This document shows positions 20,153 through 29,037 of a stretch of DNA of 64,000 nucleotides, piece after piece (position 1 is the first letter of the stretch; every line of letters begins with the position of its first letter). The position numbers and the translations under genes are program-made. Origin of the DNA: an uncultured Prevotella sp. GTDB taxonomy: Bacteria; Bacteroidota; Bacteroidia; Bacteroidales; Bacteroidaceae. The notes below the pieces were generated by a model. It was not told the DNA's origin, made no database searches, and was given only the letters and a program-made list of their open reading frames with translations. The stretch covers positions 65,758 to 129,757 of the forward strand of contig CAKPYB010000004.1 in NCBI GenBank assembly GCA_934202525.1. Direction: 5' to 3'.

Positions 20153-20198
20153 GCGTGCAAATTTACTAACTTTTTGCGAGATAGCCAAATTTGCACGC
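20153..20198 (-). promoter_or_regulatory. Promoter of the MurU-like gene embedded in a 12-bp inverted repeat
   Basis: On the minus strand, TTG (plus 20186-20188), 20-bp spacer and TAAATTTGC (plus 20157-20165). Perfect 12-bp arms, GCGTGCAAATTT at 20153-20164 and AAATTTGCACGC at 20187-20198, cover both promoter boxes. This could be an operator or a cruciform. Confidence 0.6.
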
Positions 20199-20205
20199 TA
20201 TTTTT

Positions 20206-21753
20206 CTATTGTTTTGCCGGCAAAACCTGTTCAATATGCTGTTCACGATGACAAATATGCACTTCTACACCAAACTTCCGGTGAATATGTTCGGCAAGAT
20301 GCTGCGCAGAATATACACTGCGATGCTGACCGCCTGTACATCCGAAACAGAACATCAGAGAGGTGAAACCACGCTGCATGTAGCGGTTTACATGATGGTC
20401 GGCAAGTGCATAGACATGATCCAGGAACTTCAATATCTCACCATCATCCTCCAGGAATCGGATAACAGGCTCATCCAGACCCGTCAACTTCTTATAAGGC
20501 TCGTATCTGCCAGGGTTATGGGTACTTCTGCAGTCGAAGACATAACCTCCACCATTGCCCGACGGATCCTCTGGAATGCCCTTACGGAAAGAAAAACTAT
20601 ACACTCTTACCACCAGCGGTCCCTTACCATCATATTTAGAATAGGTGGCAGGTCCGTCCTGCGGATGCGCACGATAGATATTGTTGTCGGTAGTCTTATA
20701 GCCGTCTGCACGACTCAGCGCCACACTCTCTATCACCTTGAACTGTGGCAATTCGGTCAGTCTTCTCAACATATCCATCATATAAGGATAAGGGAATACC
20801 TTGTCACCCATCTTCAGAAGATCTCGCAGATTCTGGATAGCTGGCGGAATACTGTCGATGAAATGCTTCTTGCGTTCGAAATAGCCGCGGAATCCGTAGG
20901 CGCCCAAAACCTGTAAGGTACGGAAGAGCACAAAAAGACTCAACCGGTTTACAAAATGGCGCACCGATGGTACCTCGGTATAATGCTTCAATGACTGGTA
21001 GTATTCCCAAACCAGTTCTCTGCGCAGTTTGAACGGATACTTAGCAGATGCCTGCCAGAGGAATGAGGCGAGGTCATAATAGAACGGTCCTTTTCTACCA
21101 CCCTGAAAATCAATAAAGTATGGATTACCCTTATCATCCAGCATGATGTTGCGTGCCTGAAAATCGCGATAAAGGAAACAATCCATCGGTTCTGATGTCA
21201 GATCCTTGGCAAAAAGCCGGAAGTTGGCTTCGAGCTTCAGTTCGTGAAAATCCAAATCGGTAGGCTTCAGGAAACAATACTTGAAGTAGTTGAGGTCGAA
21301 GAGTACACTGTCTACATCGAATTCTGGCTGCGGATAGCAGTTCTGCCAATCCAATCCTCTAGCACCGCGAATCTGGATATTCGGAAGTTCACGAATGGTT
21401 TTCTTAAGGAGTTCCTTCTCTTTCTGATTGTAACGTCCGCCCGCATCTCGTCCGCCCTTGATGGCATCGAAAAGCGAAGTACCGCCAAGGTCTGTCTGAA
21501 GATAGCAGAGTTCATCATCGCTCACCGCCAGAATCTGGGGAACAGGCAACTGTCTGAGCTGGAAATGCTGAGCCAGATATACAAAGGCATGATCCTCATC
21601 ACGACTGGTTCCTATCACACCAATTACCGTATCACCATCATGCCCAATGATACGGAAATACTGCCGGTTACTCCCCTGCCCTGCCAATTTTATGACATCA
21701 GCCGGTTCTTCGCCCGCCCATTTCTTATAAAGATCAATCAGCTTTTCCATCAT
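20206..21753 (-). CDS. Fusion of an AmgK-like sugar kinase (APH fold) and a RapZ C-terminal domain
   Basis: This is a 515-residue protein of two parts. Residues 1 to about 340 form an aminoglycoside-phosphotransferase-fold kinase with QGSNRQYFRI near 26-35 and the catalytic loop FLYRDFQARNIMLDD; anomeric MurNAc/GlcNAc kinases have this form. Residues about 380-505 match the C-terminal domain of RapZ, the GlcN6P-sensing small-RNA adaptor: VFDCRSTHNPGRY, LTGLDEPVIRFL and FGCTGGQHRSV near 470-480. The gene precedes a MurU-like gene, so a cell-wall amino-sugar recycling pathway with built-in sensing is inferred. It overlaps the small membrane gene upstream by 20 bp, which suggests translational coupling. 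Confidence 0.82.
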   Translation of the reverse strand: MMEKLIDLYKKWAGEEPADVIKLAGQGSNRQYFRIIGHDGDTVIGVIGTSRDEDHAFVYLAQHFQLRQLPVPQILAVSDDELCYLQTDLGGTSLFDAIKGGRDAGGRYNQKEKELLKKTIRELPNIQIRGARGLDWQNCYPQPEFDVDSVLFDLNYFKYCFLKPTDLDFHELKLEANFRLFAKDLTSEPMDCFLYRDFQARNIMLDDKGNPYFIDFQGGRKGPFYYDLASFLWQASAKYPFKLRRELVWEYYQSLKHYTEVPSVRHFVNRLSLFVLFRTLQVLGAYGFRGYFERKKHFIDSIPPAIQNLRDLLKMGDKVFPYPYMMDMLRRLTELPQFKVIESVALSRADGYKTTDNNIYRAHPQDGPATYSKYDGKGPLVVRVYSFSFRKGIPEDPSGNGGGYVFDCRSTHNPGRYEPYKKLTGLDEPVIRFLEDDGEILKFLDHVYALADHHVNRYMQRGFTSLMFCFGCTGGQHRSVYSAQHLAEHIHRKFGVEVHICHREQHIEQVLPAKQ

Positions 21754-21949
21754 TATTCAGTTTACGTCGTTTCCGATCATCATCAATCTTCTGTGCGAAG
21801 TTATCTCCGATAAAGAGAAGCAATAAGATACCCAGCGTAGTAAGGAACGAGTTTGTAGTAGTCATTCCCAACTCTGCCTTTGTAATATAAATGAGTCCTC
21901 CGATAACAATCAGAAAGACCACTGCTTTTTTCCAATCAATATTGTTCAT
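21734..21949 (-). CDS. Small two-helix membrane protein
   Basis: This 71-residue protein has two hydrophobic segments (about 8-24, VVFLIVIGGLIYIT, and 33-50, FLTTLGILLLLFIG) and a basic C-terminal tail ending in KRRKLNNDGKAD. I do not recognise a family. It has a promoter at 21972-22002, and its last 20 bases overlap the start of the AmgK-RapZ fusion gene. It is probably a genuine gene co-expressed with that kinase. Confidence 0.75.
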   Translation of the reverse strand: MNNIDWKKAVVFLIVIGGLIYITKAELGMTTTNSFLTTLGILLLLFIGDNFAQKIDDDRKRRKLNNDGKAD

Positions 21950-21971
21950 GCTATGAATTTTCTATTATGCT

Positions 21972-22002
21972 GCAAAATTACACAATTAAATTGAGAAAAC
22001 AA
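21972..22002 (-). promoter_or_regulatory. Promoter of the small membrane protein / AmgK-RapZ operon
   Basis: On the minus strand, TTG (plus 22000-22002), 19-bp spacer and TAATTTTGC (plus 21972-21980). The predicted leader is about 15 nt. Confidence 0.65.
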
Positions 22003-22009
22003 AATAAAA

Positions 22010-22135
22010 ACAAAAAAAAATCGGATGTCTCACGACAACCGATTTCCAAAAACAAACTACTTAAAAACTAATCTACTAAAACAAATCAAAAAAATATCTT
22101 TGCCATCCCTTCGGATGATACTTTCTTTTATTTAC
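22010..22135 (-). ncRNA. Candidate small RNA bounded by promoter and terminator
   Basis: A full promoter (22139-22170) predicts a minus-strand transcript starting near 22132. It ends about 115-120 nt later in a terminator: AATCGG at 22019-22024 pairs with CCGATT at 22039-22044, with an added 3-bp inner stem and a T run on the minus strand. No gene fits in between; the only ATG gives six codons. A small internal hairpin (CATCC/GGATG) is present. It sits in the 365-bp gap between groEL and the small membrane gene, after the groEL terminator. I cannot assign it to a known RNA family. Confidence 0.55.
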
Positions 22136-22138
22136 GAT

Positions 22139-22170
22139 GCAAAGTTACAAAAAAAGATTATTCGAACCAA
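22139..22170 (-). promoter_or_regulatory. Promoter of the candidate small RNA
   Basis: On the minus strand, TTG (plus 22168-22170), exactly 20-bp spacer and TAACTTTGC (plus 22139-22147). It lies downstream of the groEL terminator and has no coding gene at the expected distance. Confidence 0.7.
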
Positions 22171-22202
22171 ATAATTTTGCTATTTTTTGCATCTTTATGA
22201 CT

Positions 22203-22248
22203 AAAAAAACAAAAAAATAGGGATAATTCGCTGAGAATCACCCCTATT
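22203..22248 (-). terminator. Terminator of groESL
   Basis: AATAGGG at 22216-22222 pairs with CCCTATT at 22242-22248, with an extra ATTC/GAAT inner pairing. A run of A on plus, read as T on minus, follows the stem. Confidence 0.75.
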
Positions 22249-22314
22249 TGATATTTTCGCTTTGCAAACTCGCAGTCTTACGATATGCTTTGTTTGCTCA
22301 AATTATTCATCTAC

Positions 22315-23955
<1,641 letters not shown>

Positions 23956-24020
23956 CTAATAATGTTTAAATAAATATCTGCAAAAAGTTTTTTATCTTTT
24001 TACTTTTTTACCTTTAAGAA

Positions 24021-24293
24021 TTACTCTTCTACTACAGCGAGTACATCGCTCTGACGCATCATGATATATTTAGTACCATCGAATTCGAGTTCTGTGCCAG
24101 CGTACTTACCATAGAGTACGGTATCACCTTCTTTGAGAATCATCTCTTCGTCTTTCGTACCCTTACCTGTAGCAACGACCTTACCACGCTGTGGCTTTTC
24201 TTTTGCTGTATCAGGGATAATGATTCCACCTACTTTTTCTTCAGCTGGTGCAGGAAGTACCAGCACTCTGTCTGCTAATGGTTTAATGTTCAT
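24021..24293 (-). CDS. groES: Co-chaperonin GroES (10 kDa)
   Basis: This 90-residue protein carries [28 protein letters not shown], which includes the mobile loop that binds GroEL, and ends DVLAVVEE. It is the first gene of groESL. I looked for a CIRCE inverted repeat in the 150-bp upstream gap and saw none, and no clear TTG/TAnnTTTG promoter either. Heat-shock control may use another route. Confidence 0.97.
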   Translation of the reverse strand: MNIKPLADRVLVLPAPAEEKVGGIIIPDTAKEKPQRGKVVATGKGTKDEEMILKEGDTVLYGKYAGTELEFDGTKYIMMRQSDVLAVVEE

Positions 24294-24371
24294 GATTCTA
24301 TAATATTTTAATTGTTATACATTTATTTTGTCGACAGATATTGCTACCCGTCACTCCGCCGGTATACGAAA

Positions 24372-24409
24372 AACGTGCCAAAGCATCCATACTGACACTT
24401 TGACACGTT
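24372..24409 (-). terminator. Terminator of manC
   Basis: AACGTGCCAAAG at 24372-24383 pairs with CTTTGACACGTT at 24398-24409 with one wobble pair. Read on minus, the stem is followed by TTTCGT. It separates manC from groESL. Confidence 0.75.
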
Positions 24410-24443
24410 TAAATACTGACATTATATCACAAAAACTTGTGTT

Positions 24444-25787
24444 TTATTTCATTTTCCATTGATAATCGAATCTTTCAATATCCTCCTCAACCAGTGGATT
24501 ACCATTCTGAACTTCGATGAAAGTCAGCTGTGTTATCGCCTTGATGGCATGATAATGCTCCAGAGGAATCACCACGGTATCACCAGCCTTCACATGTTTC
24601 TCCTCACCATCAAGTACAAAGATACCCTCACCTTCTACGAATGTCCACACCTCTGAACGATGGTGATGAAGCTGATAACTGATATTCTTACCTGGCTTCA
24701 AGGTAATACTCTTAGTGAGCGAATGATTGCCGTCAGCATACTCAGAATCGTCAATCACCCGATAAGTACCCCACCTTCTTTCCTCATACATCGGACGCGG
24801 AGTAAGATGTTCTACCGCCTTCTTGATGTCCTCGGAATATTTCTTTGCACAGACGAAGATGCCATCAGGACTCGCTGCAACAACAGCATCCTTCAAGCCA
24901 TCCACATACAGAGGCAACTGGAGTTCGTTGATGACATGCGTATTCTCGCAATGACTTCCCATCACCGCATTACCGATGCTGGCATGATGCAGCTCATCAG
25001 TGAGTGTATTCCAGGTACCCAGGTCCTTCCATTCACCATTAAACGGTACTACCGCTACCGATTCAGCCTTCTCCGCCACCTCGTAGTCGAAAGAGATTTT
25101 TGGAAATTCGCTATATCTTGCACGAGTATCTTCAAAGTTCTCACTCTGCATATACTTACGTACAATCTGCATCATATAGCCCAAACGGAAAGCGAAGACA
25201 CCACCATTCCAGTAAGCACCCTCCTCCAGGAGTTTCTCAGCTGTAGGCACATCCGGTTTCTCGGTAAATCTCTTCACTATCTGATACTTCTCTCCTTCAG
25301 CAAAAGGAACCACATAACCATATTTTGCACTTGGATAAGTAGGTTTGATACCCATCAGCACGAGGTCGGCGACGTTTTTCTCCACACATTCCACCATACG
25401 GGCTATGGTATGGAAATATTCCAACTCGGTATAAGGATCACAAGGCATAATAACCACAACCTCGTCGTCCTCACATTCTTTCTTCAGTTTCAGATAACTT
25501 GCAGCTAAAGCGATAGCAGGGAAAGTATCACGCCTCTCCGGTTCGGTAACCACAGAAACCCGCTCTCCCAGCTGGTTCTGGATGATATCCAGCTGACTGG
25601 CGTTTGTAGCAAGCGTAATATCATTGGTCAGATTCGCTTCCTGAGCCTGACGTACCACACGCTGAACCATACTTTCCATCTCTCCATTCTCCTTTTCGAG
25701 CAATGGCAAGAACTGTTTGCTTCTAGCATTATTGCTAAGTGGCCAGAGTCTTTTACCAGAGCCACCCGATAATAAAATTAATTGCAT
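24444..25787 (-). CDS. manC: Mannose-1-phosphate guanylyltransferase with a C-terminal cupin domain
   Basis: This 447-residue protein starts MQLILLSGGSGKRLWPLSN, the GDP-mannose pyrophosphorylase signature, and continues with a nucleotidyltransferase domain to about 330. A cupin of the phosphomannose-isomerase type II form follows, with LKPGKNISYQLHHHRSEVW and EHYHAIKAIT. It makes GDP-mannose for exopolysaccharide, LPS or protein glycosylation. In many bacteria the fused cupin also isomerises fructose-6-phosphate. It is divergent from the polyprenyl sugar-phosphate transferase gene at 26221, which fits a surface-polysaccharide role. Confidence 0.93.
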   Translation of the reverse strand: MQLILLSGGSGKRLWPLSNNARSKQFLPLLEKENGEMESMVQRVVRQAQEANLTNDITLATNASQLDIIQNQLGERVSVVTEPERRDTFPAIALAASYLKLKKECEDDEVVVIMPCDPYTELEYFHTIARMVECVEKNVADLVLMGIKPTYPSAKYGYVVPFAEGEKYQIVKRFTEKPDVPTAEKLLEEGAYWNGGVFAFRLGYMMQIVRKYMQSENFEDTRARYSEFPKISFDYEVAEKAESVAVVPFNGEWKDLGTWNTLTDELHHASIGNAVMGSHCENTHVINELQLPLYVDGLKDAVVAASPDGIFVCAKKYSEDIKKAVEHLTPRPMYEERRWGTYRVIDDSEYADGNHSLTKSITLKPGKNISYQLHHHRSEVWTFVEGEGIFVLDGEEKHVKAGDTVVIPLEHYHAIKAITQLTFIEVQNGNPLVEEDIERFDYQWKMK

Positions 25788-25921
25788 ATTATTGCGATCT
25801 AAATAGTTTATTGTTCATACTTAAGATTTCACCAATTATCAATGAGAGCCTGCATCATCCTCAGGAGTTCTCTCCCTGTTCCAACAGGTCTCAAAGATGA
25901 ATCATCCGTGAAAATCCGTCT

Positions 25922-25953
25922 GCAAAAGTACATTTTTCTTTTGAGACCACCAA
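25922..25953 (-). promoter_or_regulatory. Promoter of manC with a long leader; 433-bp divergent gap
   Basis: On the minus strand, TTG (plus 25951-25953), 20-bp spacer and TACTTTTGC (plus 25922-25930). The predicted leader is about 130 nt and contains small hairpins (CCTGTT/AACAGG; a GAGAG/CTCTC pair). The rest of the 25788-26220 gap is AT-rich, with a tandem 10-bp repeat (GGTTCAAGTT twice, 26061-26080). No gene is visible. Confidence 0.72.
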
Positions 25954-26134
25954 GCAAATTCTTAAAAATCTACCTATCCATATAAAAATACCTAGATATG
26001 CGCAAGAAAGTAAAAAGGAAGAAAAACCATCATTTAAACAGATTAAAAACAAGAAAAGCTGGTTCAAGTTGGTTCAAGTTAGTCTATTTCGATATTTTTT
26101 TGCTGATTTATTTCCGATTTTCAACTATTATTAT

Positions 26135-26143
26135 TACCTTTGC
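26135..26143 (+). promoter_or_regulatory. Possible -7 box for the polyprenyl transferase gene
   Basis: TACCTTTGC about 80 bp before the start codon matches the -7 consensus. The expected TTG 20 bp upstream reads TTC, so the promoter is weaker or the call is uncertain. Confidence 0.5.
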
Positions 26144-26220
26144 GACCAAATATCATTTAAGCAAACCTCAAATAACTTAAAAAGATATATAAATAACTAG
26201 GAGTATAAAAACATAAGCAA

Positions 26221-27648
26221 ATGACGAACAAGCATTATAAAGGAAATGAAATGATAAGGAGACTGGTGATAGGTGCCGATTTCGTTATTCTCAACATCGT
26301 ACTGTTGTTCTATACCCAATATGGTCAAGAACTCATACCTGCGTATTTCGACAAAGCAACAAAGATTACCTTTTTTGTTGCCAATGCTGCCTTGTTCCTA
26401 GGCGAATACTTCTATTCCACCATCATTCATGTCAGAAAGATCGGGTTCCTGCAGGTTACAAAGCGTACTTTATATCTGGCTGCAGCAACAACATTCTGTT
26501 TCTTTACCTTCTCAAGACTACTCGGTCACGGGGGAAAGATGTTCTCCTTCAGTATTATCTTCGGCATAACATTCTATCTGTCTCTCATCATAAGCCGACT
26601 CTGCGAGCTCAAATTACTAAAGTATTTCCGCTCTAAGGGCCGCAACTCACGCACCGTCGTCTTTGTAGGTAACGATCCTGCCGTGAGCGAGATGTACAAG
26701 ACGATGACAGAAGATCCCTCGGCAGGTTATATCGTAAAAGGATATTATGCAGATGAAGACATCACTGATAATCCGGAAGGGTTGAAAAGAATAGGAAATA
26801 TGAAACAGCTCAAAGAGATTATCTCTTCTACCATGAATGATACCATCAATGGTGAACCTTCCAATATTGACGAGGTTTTCTGCTGCCTGTCACATAAAGA
26901 TCCTGAGATCATCAATATCATACACTTCTGTGATAAGAATGTGATACACTTCTACTACCTGCCACGTGTGTTTGGTGAGTACAAATTGCATCTTGATGCC
27001 CAGAATTTCATGGGAAGGACGGTATATTCAAACCGCATAGAACCCCTAGCAAGCACGTCAAACCGCATTATCAAGCGTAGCTTCGACATCGTGGTGAGCG
27101 GGCTTGCATGTTTGTGCATTCTACCATTCATTCCATTCATAGCTCTCATCATCAAGATTCAGAGTCCTGGTCCAATTTTCTTCAAACAGGCAAGAACGGG
27201 TCTGAATGGTGATACCTTCTACTGTCTTAAATTCCGTTCCATGCATGTGAACAAGGATGCAGACAAGGCACAGGCAACAAAGAACGACCCGCGTAAATTT
27301 GCTTTCGGCAACTTTATGAGAAAGACGAACATAGATGAGTTTCCTCAATTCTTCAATGTTCTGAAGGGAGACATGAGTATTGTAGGTCCACGCCCTCACA
27401 TGCTGCATCATACAGAGGTGTATGGAAGCCTGATAGATAAGTATATGGTTCGCCACTTCTCCAAGCCGGGTATCACAGGTTGGGCTCAGGTTACCGGGTT
27501 CCGTGGTGAGACCAAGGAGCTCTGGCAGATGGAGGAACGTATCCGCCGTGATATCTGGTATATAGAGAACTGGTCGTTCTGGCTTGATATCAAGATTATC
27601 TTCATGACAGCCAAGAGCATTATCTGCCCTGACAAGAATGCTTATTAG
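26221..27648 (+). CDS. Undecaprenyl-phosphate sugar-phosphotransferase (initiating enzyme for exopolysaccharide)
   Basis: This 475-residue membrane protein has about four N-terminal membrane helices (residues 10-125), then a Rossmann-like CoA-binding-type domain (VVFVGNDPAVSEMY near 144-157). A last membrane helix and the bacterial sugar transferase domain follow: IIKRSFDIVVSGLACL, PIFFKQARTGLNG, FRSMHVNKD, DEFPQFFNVLKGDMSIVGPRP. It transfers glucose- or galactose-1-phosphate to undecaprenyl phosphate, starting a repeat unit. Polysaccharide genes do not follow in the window, so it is an orphan initiator, opposite manC. Confidence 0.92.
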   Translation: MTNKHYKGNEMIRRLVIGADFVILNIVLLFYTQYGQELIPAYFDKATKITFFVANAALFLGEYFYSTIIHVRKIGFLQVTKRTLYLAAATTFCFFTFSRLLGHGGKMFSFSIIFGITFYLSLIISRLCELKLLKYFRSKGRNSRTVVFVGNDPAVSEMYKTMTEDPSAGYIVKGYYADEDITDNPEGLKRIGNMKQLKEIISSTMNDTINGEPSNIDEVFCCLSHKDPEIINIIHFCDKNVIHFYYLPRVFGEYKLHLDAQNFMGRTVYSNRIEPLASTSNRIIKRSFDIVVSGLACLCILPFIPFIALIIKIQSPGPIFFKQARTGLNGDTFYCLKFRSMHVNKDADKAQATKNDPRKFAFGNFMRKTNIDEFPQFFNVLKGDMSIVGPRPHMLHHTEVYGSLIDKYMVRHFSKPGITGWAQVTGFRGETKELWQMEERIRRDIWYIENWSFWLDIKIIFMTAKSIICPDKNAY

Positions 27649-27699
27649 GAGTCTATAAAAAGAAAAAGAGGATGTATTAAAAGTCTGGATAATAGTTGG

Positions 27700-27787
27700 C
27701 GCACAACAGTTGACCCACGCATGCACATCAGCTGTTGTGCGTGTGCATATCAGCTGTTATGCAAGCGCACAACAGCTGTTGTGCGAC
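27700..27787. repeat. Four palindromic units with exact 22-bp spacing
   Basis: CAGTTG/CAGCTG centres lie at 27707, 27729, 27751 and 27773, each 22 bp apart. Each is flanked by variants of GCACAAC...GTTGTGC. The last is a perfect 20-bp palindrome at 27766-27785. The array fills the first part of the 312-bp gap downstream of the sugar transferase gene. Confidence 0.8.
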
Positions 27788-27809
27788 CGAAGATACTGAC
27801 TGTCTCAAT

Positions 27810-27897
27810 AACATATTCTATCTCTTCCAACAACATATCCTAGCTCTTCCAACAACATATCCTGGCTCTTCCAACGACATATCCTAGCTCTTCCAAC
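27810..27897. repeat. 22-bp direct tandem repeat, four units
   Basis: Units begin at 27810, 27832, 27854 and 27876, with the consensus AACATATCCTAGCTCTTCCA plus two more bases. They differ at one to three positions each. It directly precedes the terminator at 27904. It is a second, sequence-unrelated array with the same 22-bp period as the palindromes just upstream. Confidence 0.85.
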
Positions 27898-27903
27898 GAC
27901 ATG

Positions 27904-27943
27904 AAGAGGGTGTATCATCAACTTATGATACACCCTCTTTTTA
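27904..27943. terminator. Bidirectional terminator, copy 1 of a conserved hairpin
   Basis: A perfect 15-bp stem (AAGAGGGTGTATCAT with its complement) around the loop CAACTT, followed by TTTTT on plus and preceded by GAAG. It serves the converging sugar transferase and esterase genes. A closely related hairpin is at 39656-39715. Confidence 0.85.
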
Positions 27944-27960
27944 GATATTCTCTTTACTCA

Positions 27961-28785
27961 TTACTTATTAGACGGAAGCCTGTTGAGCCAACAGGTAAGA
28001 TCATTCAGCATTTGGTCGTGATATGGGAAACCATGGGCAGCATCACGGAATCCCCATCCATGTCCGGCAGTCGGATAGATATGCATGGTACACTCGTTAC
28101 CCGCCTTGCTCATAGCTGAATAATAGGCTACGCCATTGGTTACAGGAGGAACAACCTTATCATCAAACGACATCAGTATGATGGCACGAGGGGTAAGATT
28201 AGGACGAACAGCCTTGTCGTTAGACCACTCTTCTACCAGTTTCTTATCGGTATTACGCTCTTCACCCAAGAAATTCACGCATGATCCCTTATGAGAGATA
28301 CGCTCATCCATTGAAATCACAGGATAGAAAAGGATAGAGAAATCAGGTCGCACAGCCGCCTCTGCATGGGTACTAACAGAAGAAGCCAGATGACCGCCGG
28401 CAGAAAATCCCATAATTCCGACATCTTCCTTGTTTATTTTCCATACGGCAGAACTGTCACGGACGGTACGCATCGCCTGATAAGCATCACTCAACGGAAT
28501 ATTACGATTACCATAAGGCATTCTGTACTTCAGAACAAAGAAGGCGATACCCTGTTTGTTGAAATATTCTGCCCACTGATGCCCCTCATGATCCATCGCA
28601 AGATGGGAATAGCCACCTCCAGGACAATCTACTACGGCTCTTCCTGAAGGTTTCTTAGGAAGATAACAGGTGAGTTCACTCAGACCGTCGCTGCTGTTCT
28701 TCAATACGAACTTGCGAGCGGTAGATTGAGCTGATGCTGTAATTGCTGTCAGCATCAGAAGAAAAAAAATCATTGTCTTTTTCAT
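27961..28785 (-). CDS. Secreted alpha/beta-hydrolase esterase (acetyl/xylan-esterase type)
   Basis: This 274-residue protein has a signal peptide (to about residue 20, ITASAQ) and an alpha/beta-hydrolase fold. The oxyanion-hole region is DCPGGGYSHLA, the nucleophile elbow GFSAGGHLAS, the acid DDKVVPP and the histidine GHGWGF. BD-FAE/acetyl-xylan-esterase-like enzymes of this size deacetylate hemicellulose or pectin, which fits the pectinases elsewhere in the window. A TATCTTTGC box at 28839-28847 (minus) is a likely -7 element with a poor -33. Confidence 0.85.
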   Translation of the reverse strand: MKKTMIFFLLMLTAITASAQSTARKFVLKNSSDGLSELTCYLPKKPSGRAVVDCPGGGYSHLAMDHEGHQWAEYFNKQGIAFFVLKYRMPYGNRNIPLSDAYQAMRTVRDSSAVWKINKEDVGIMGFSAGGHLASSVSTHAEAAVRPDFSILFYPVISMDERISHKGSCVNFLGEERNTDKKLVEEWSNDKAVRPNLTPRAIILMSFDDKVVPPVTNGVAYYSAMSKAGNECTMHIYPTAGHGWGFRDAAHGFPYHDQMLNDLTCWLNRLPSNK

Positions 28786-28910
28786 TTTTCTTTTTTGTTA
28801 TGTTGTTTATATCTTTATTCTGTTTTGCTAAGATAATGCAAAGATAGGCATTTTTTCGTTAACCCTATGTTATTTTTTCTTCTTTTTTTGGTGTTTTTGT
28901 TCCAATCGCT

Positions 28911-28941
28911 TTGATTATTGGTTCTTTTTTGCTATATTTGC
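28911..28941 (+). promoter_or_regulatory. Promoter of sppA
   Basis: TTG at 28911-28913, 19-bp spacer and TATATTTG at 28933-28940. The leader is about 90 nt to the ATG at 29038. Confidence 0.7.
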
Positions 28942-29037
28942 AGAAAAATTGCTGTAAACGGCAATCGGAGAAAACATCTCTCTTCTGCCGCTGGCATTTA
29001 TTTAGGAGTCTCACTTATAAAATATTGACATAGAATA

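Noticed and set aside
24294..24443. CIRCE heat-shock operator before groES
   Set aside because: No TTAGCACTC/GAGTGCTAA inverted repeat is present.
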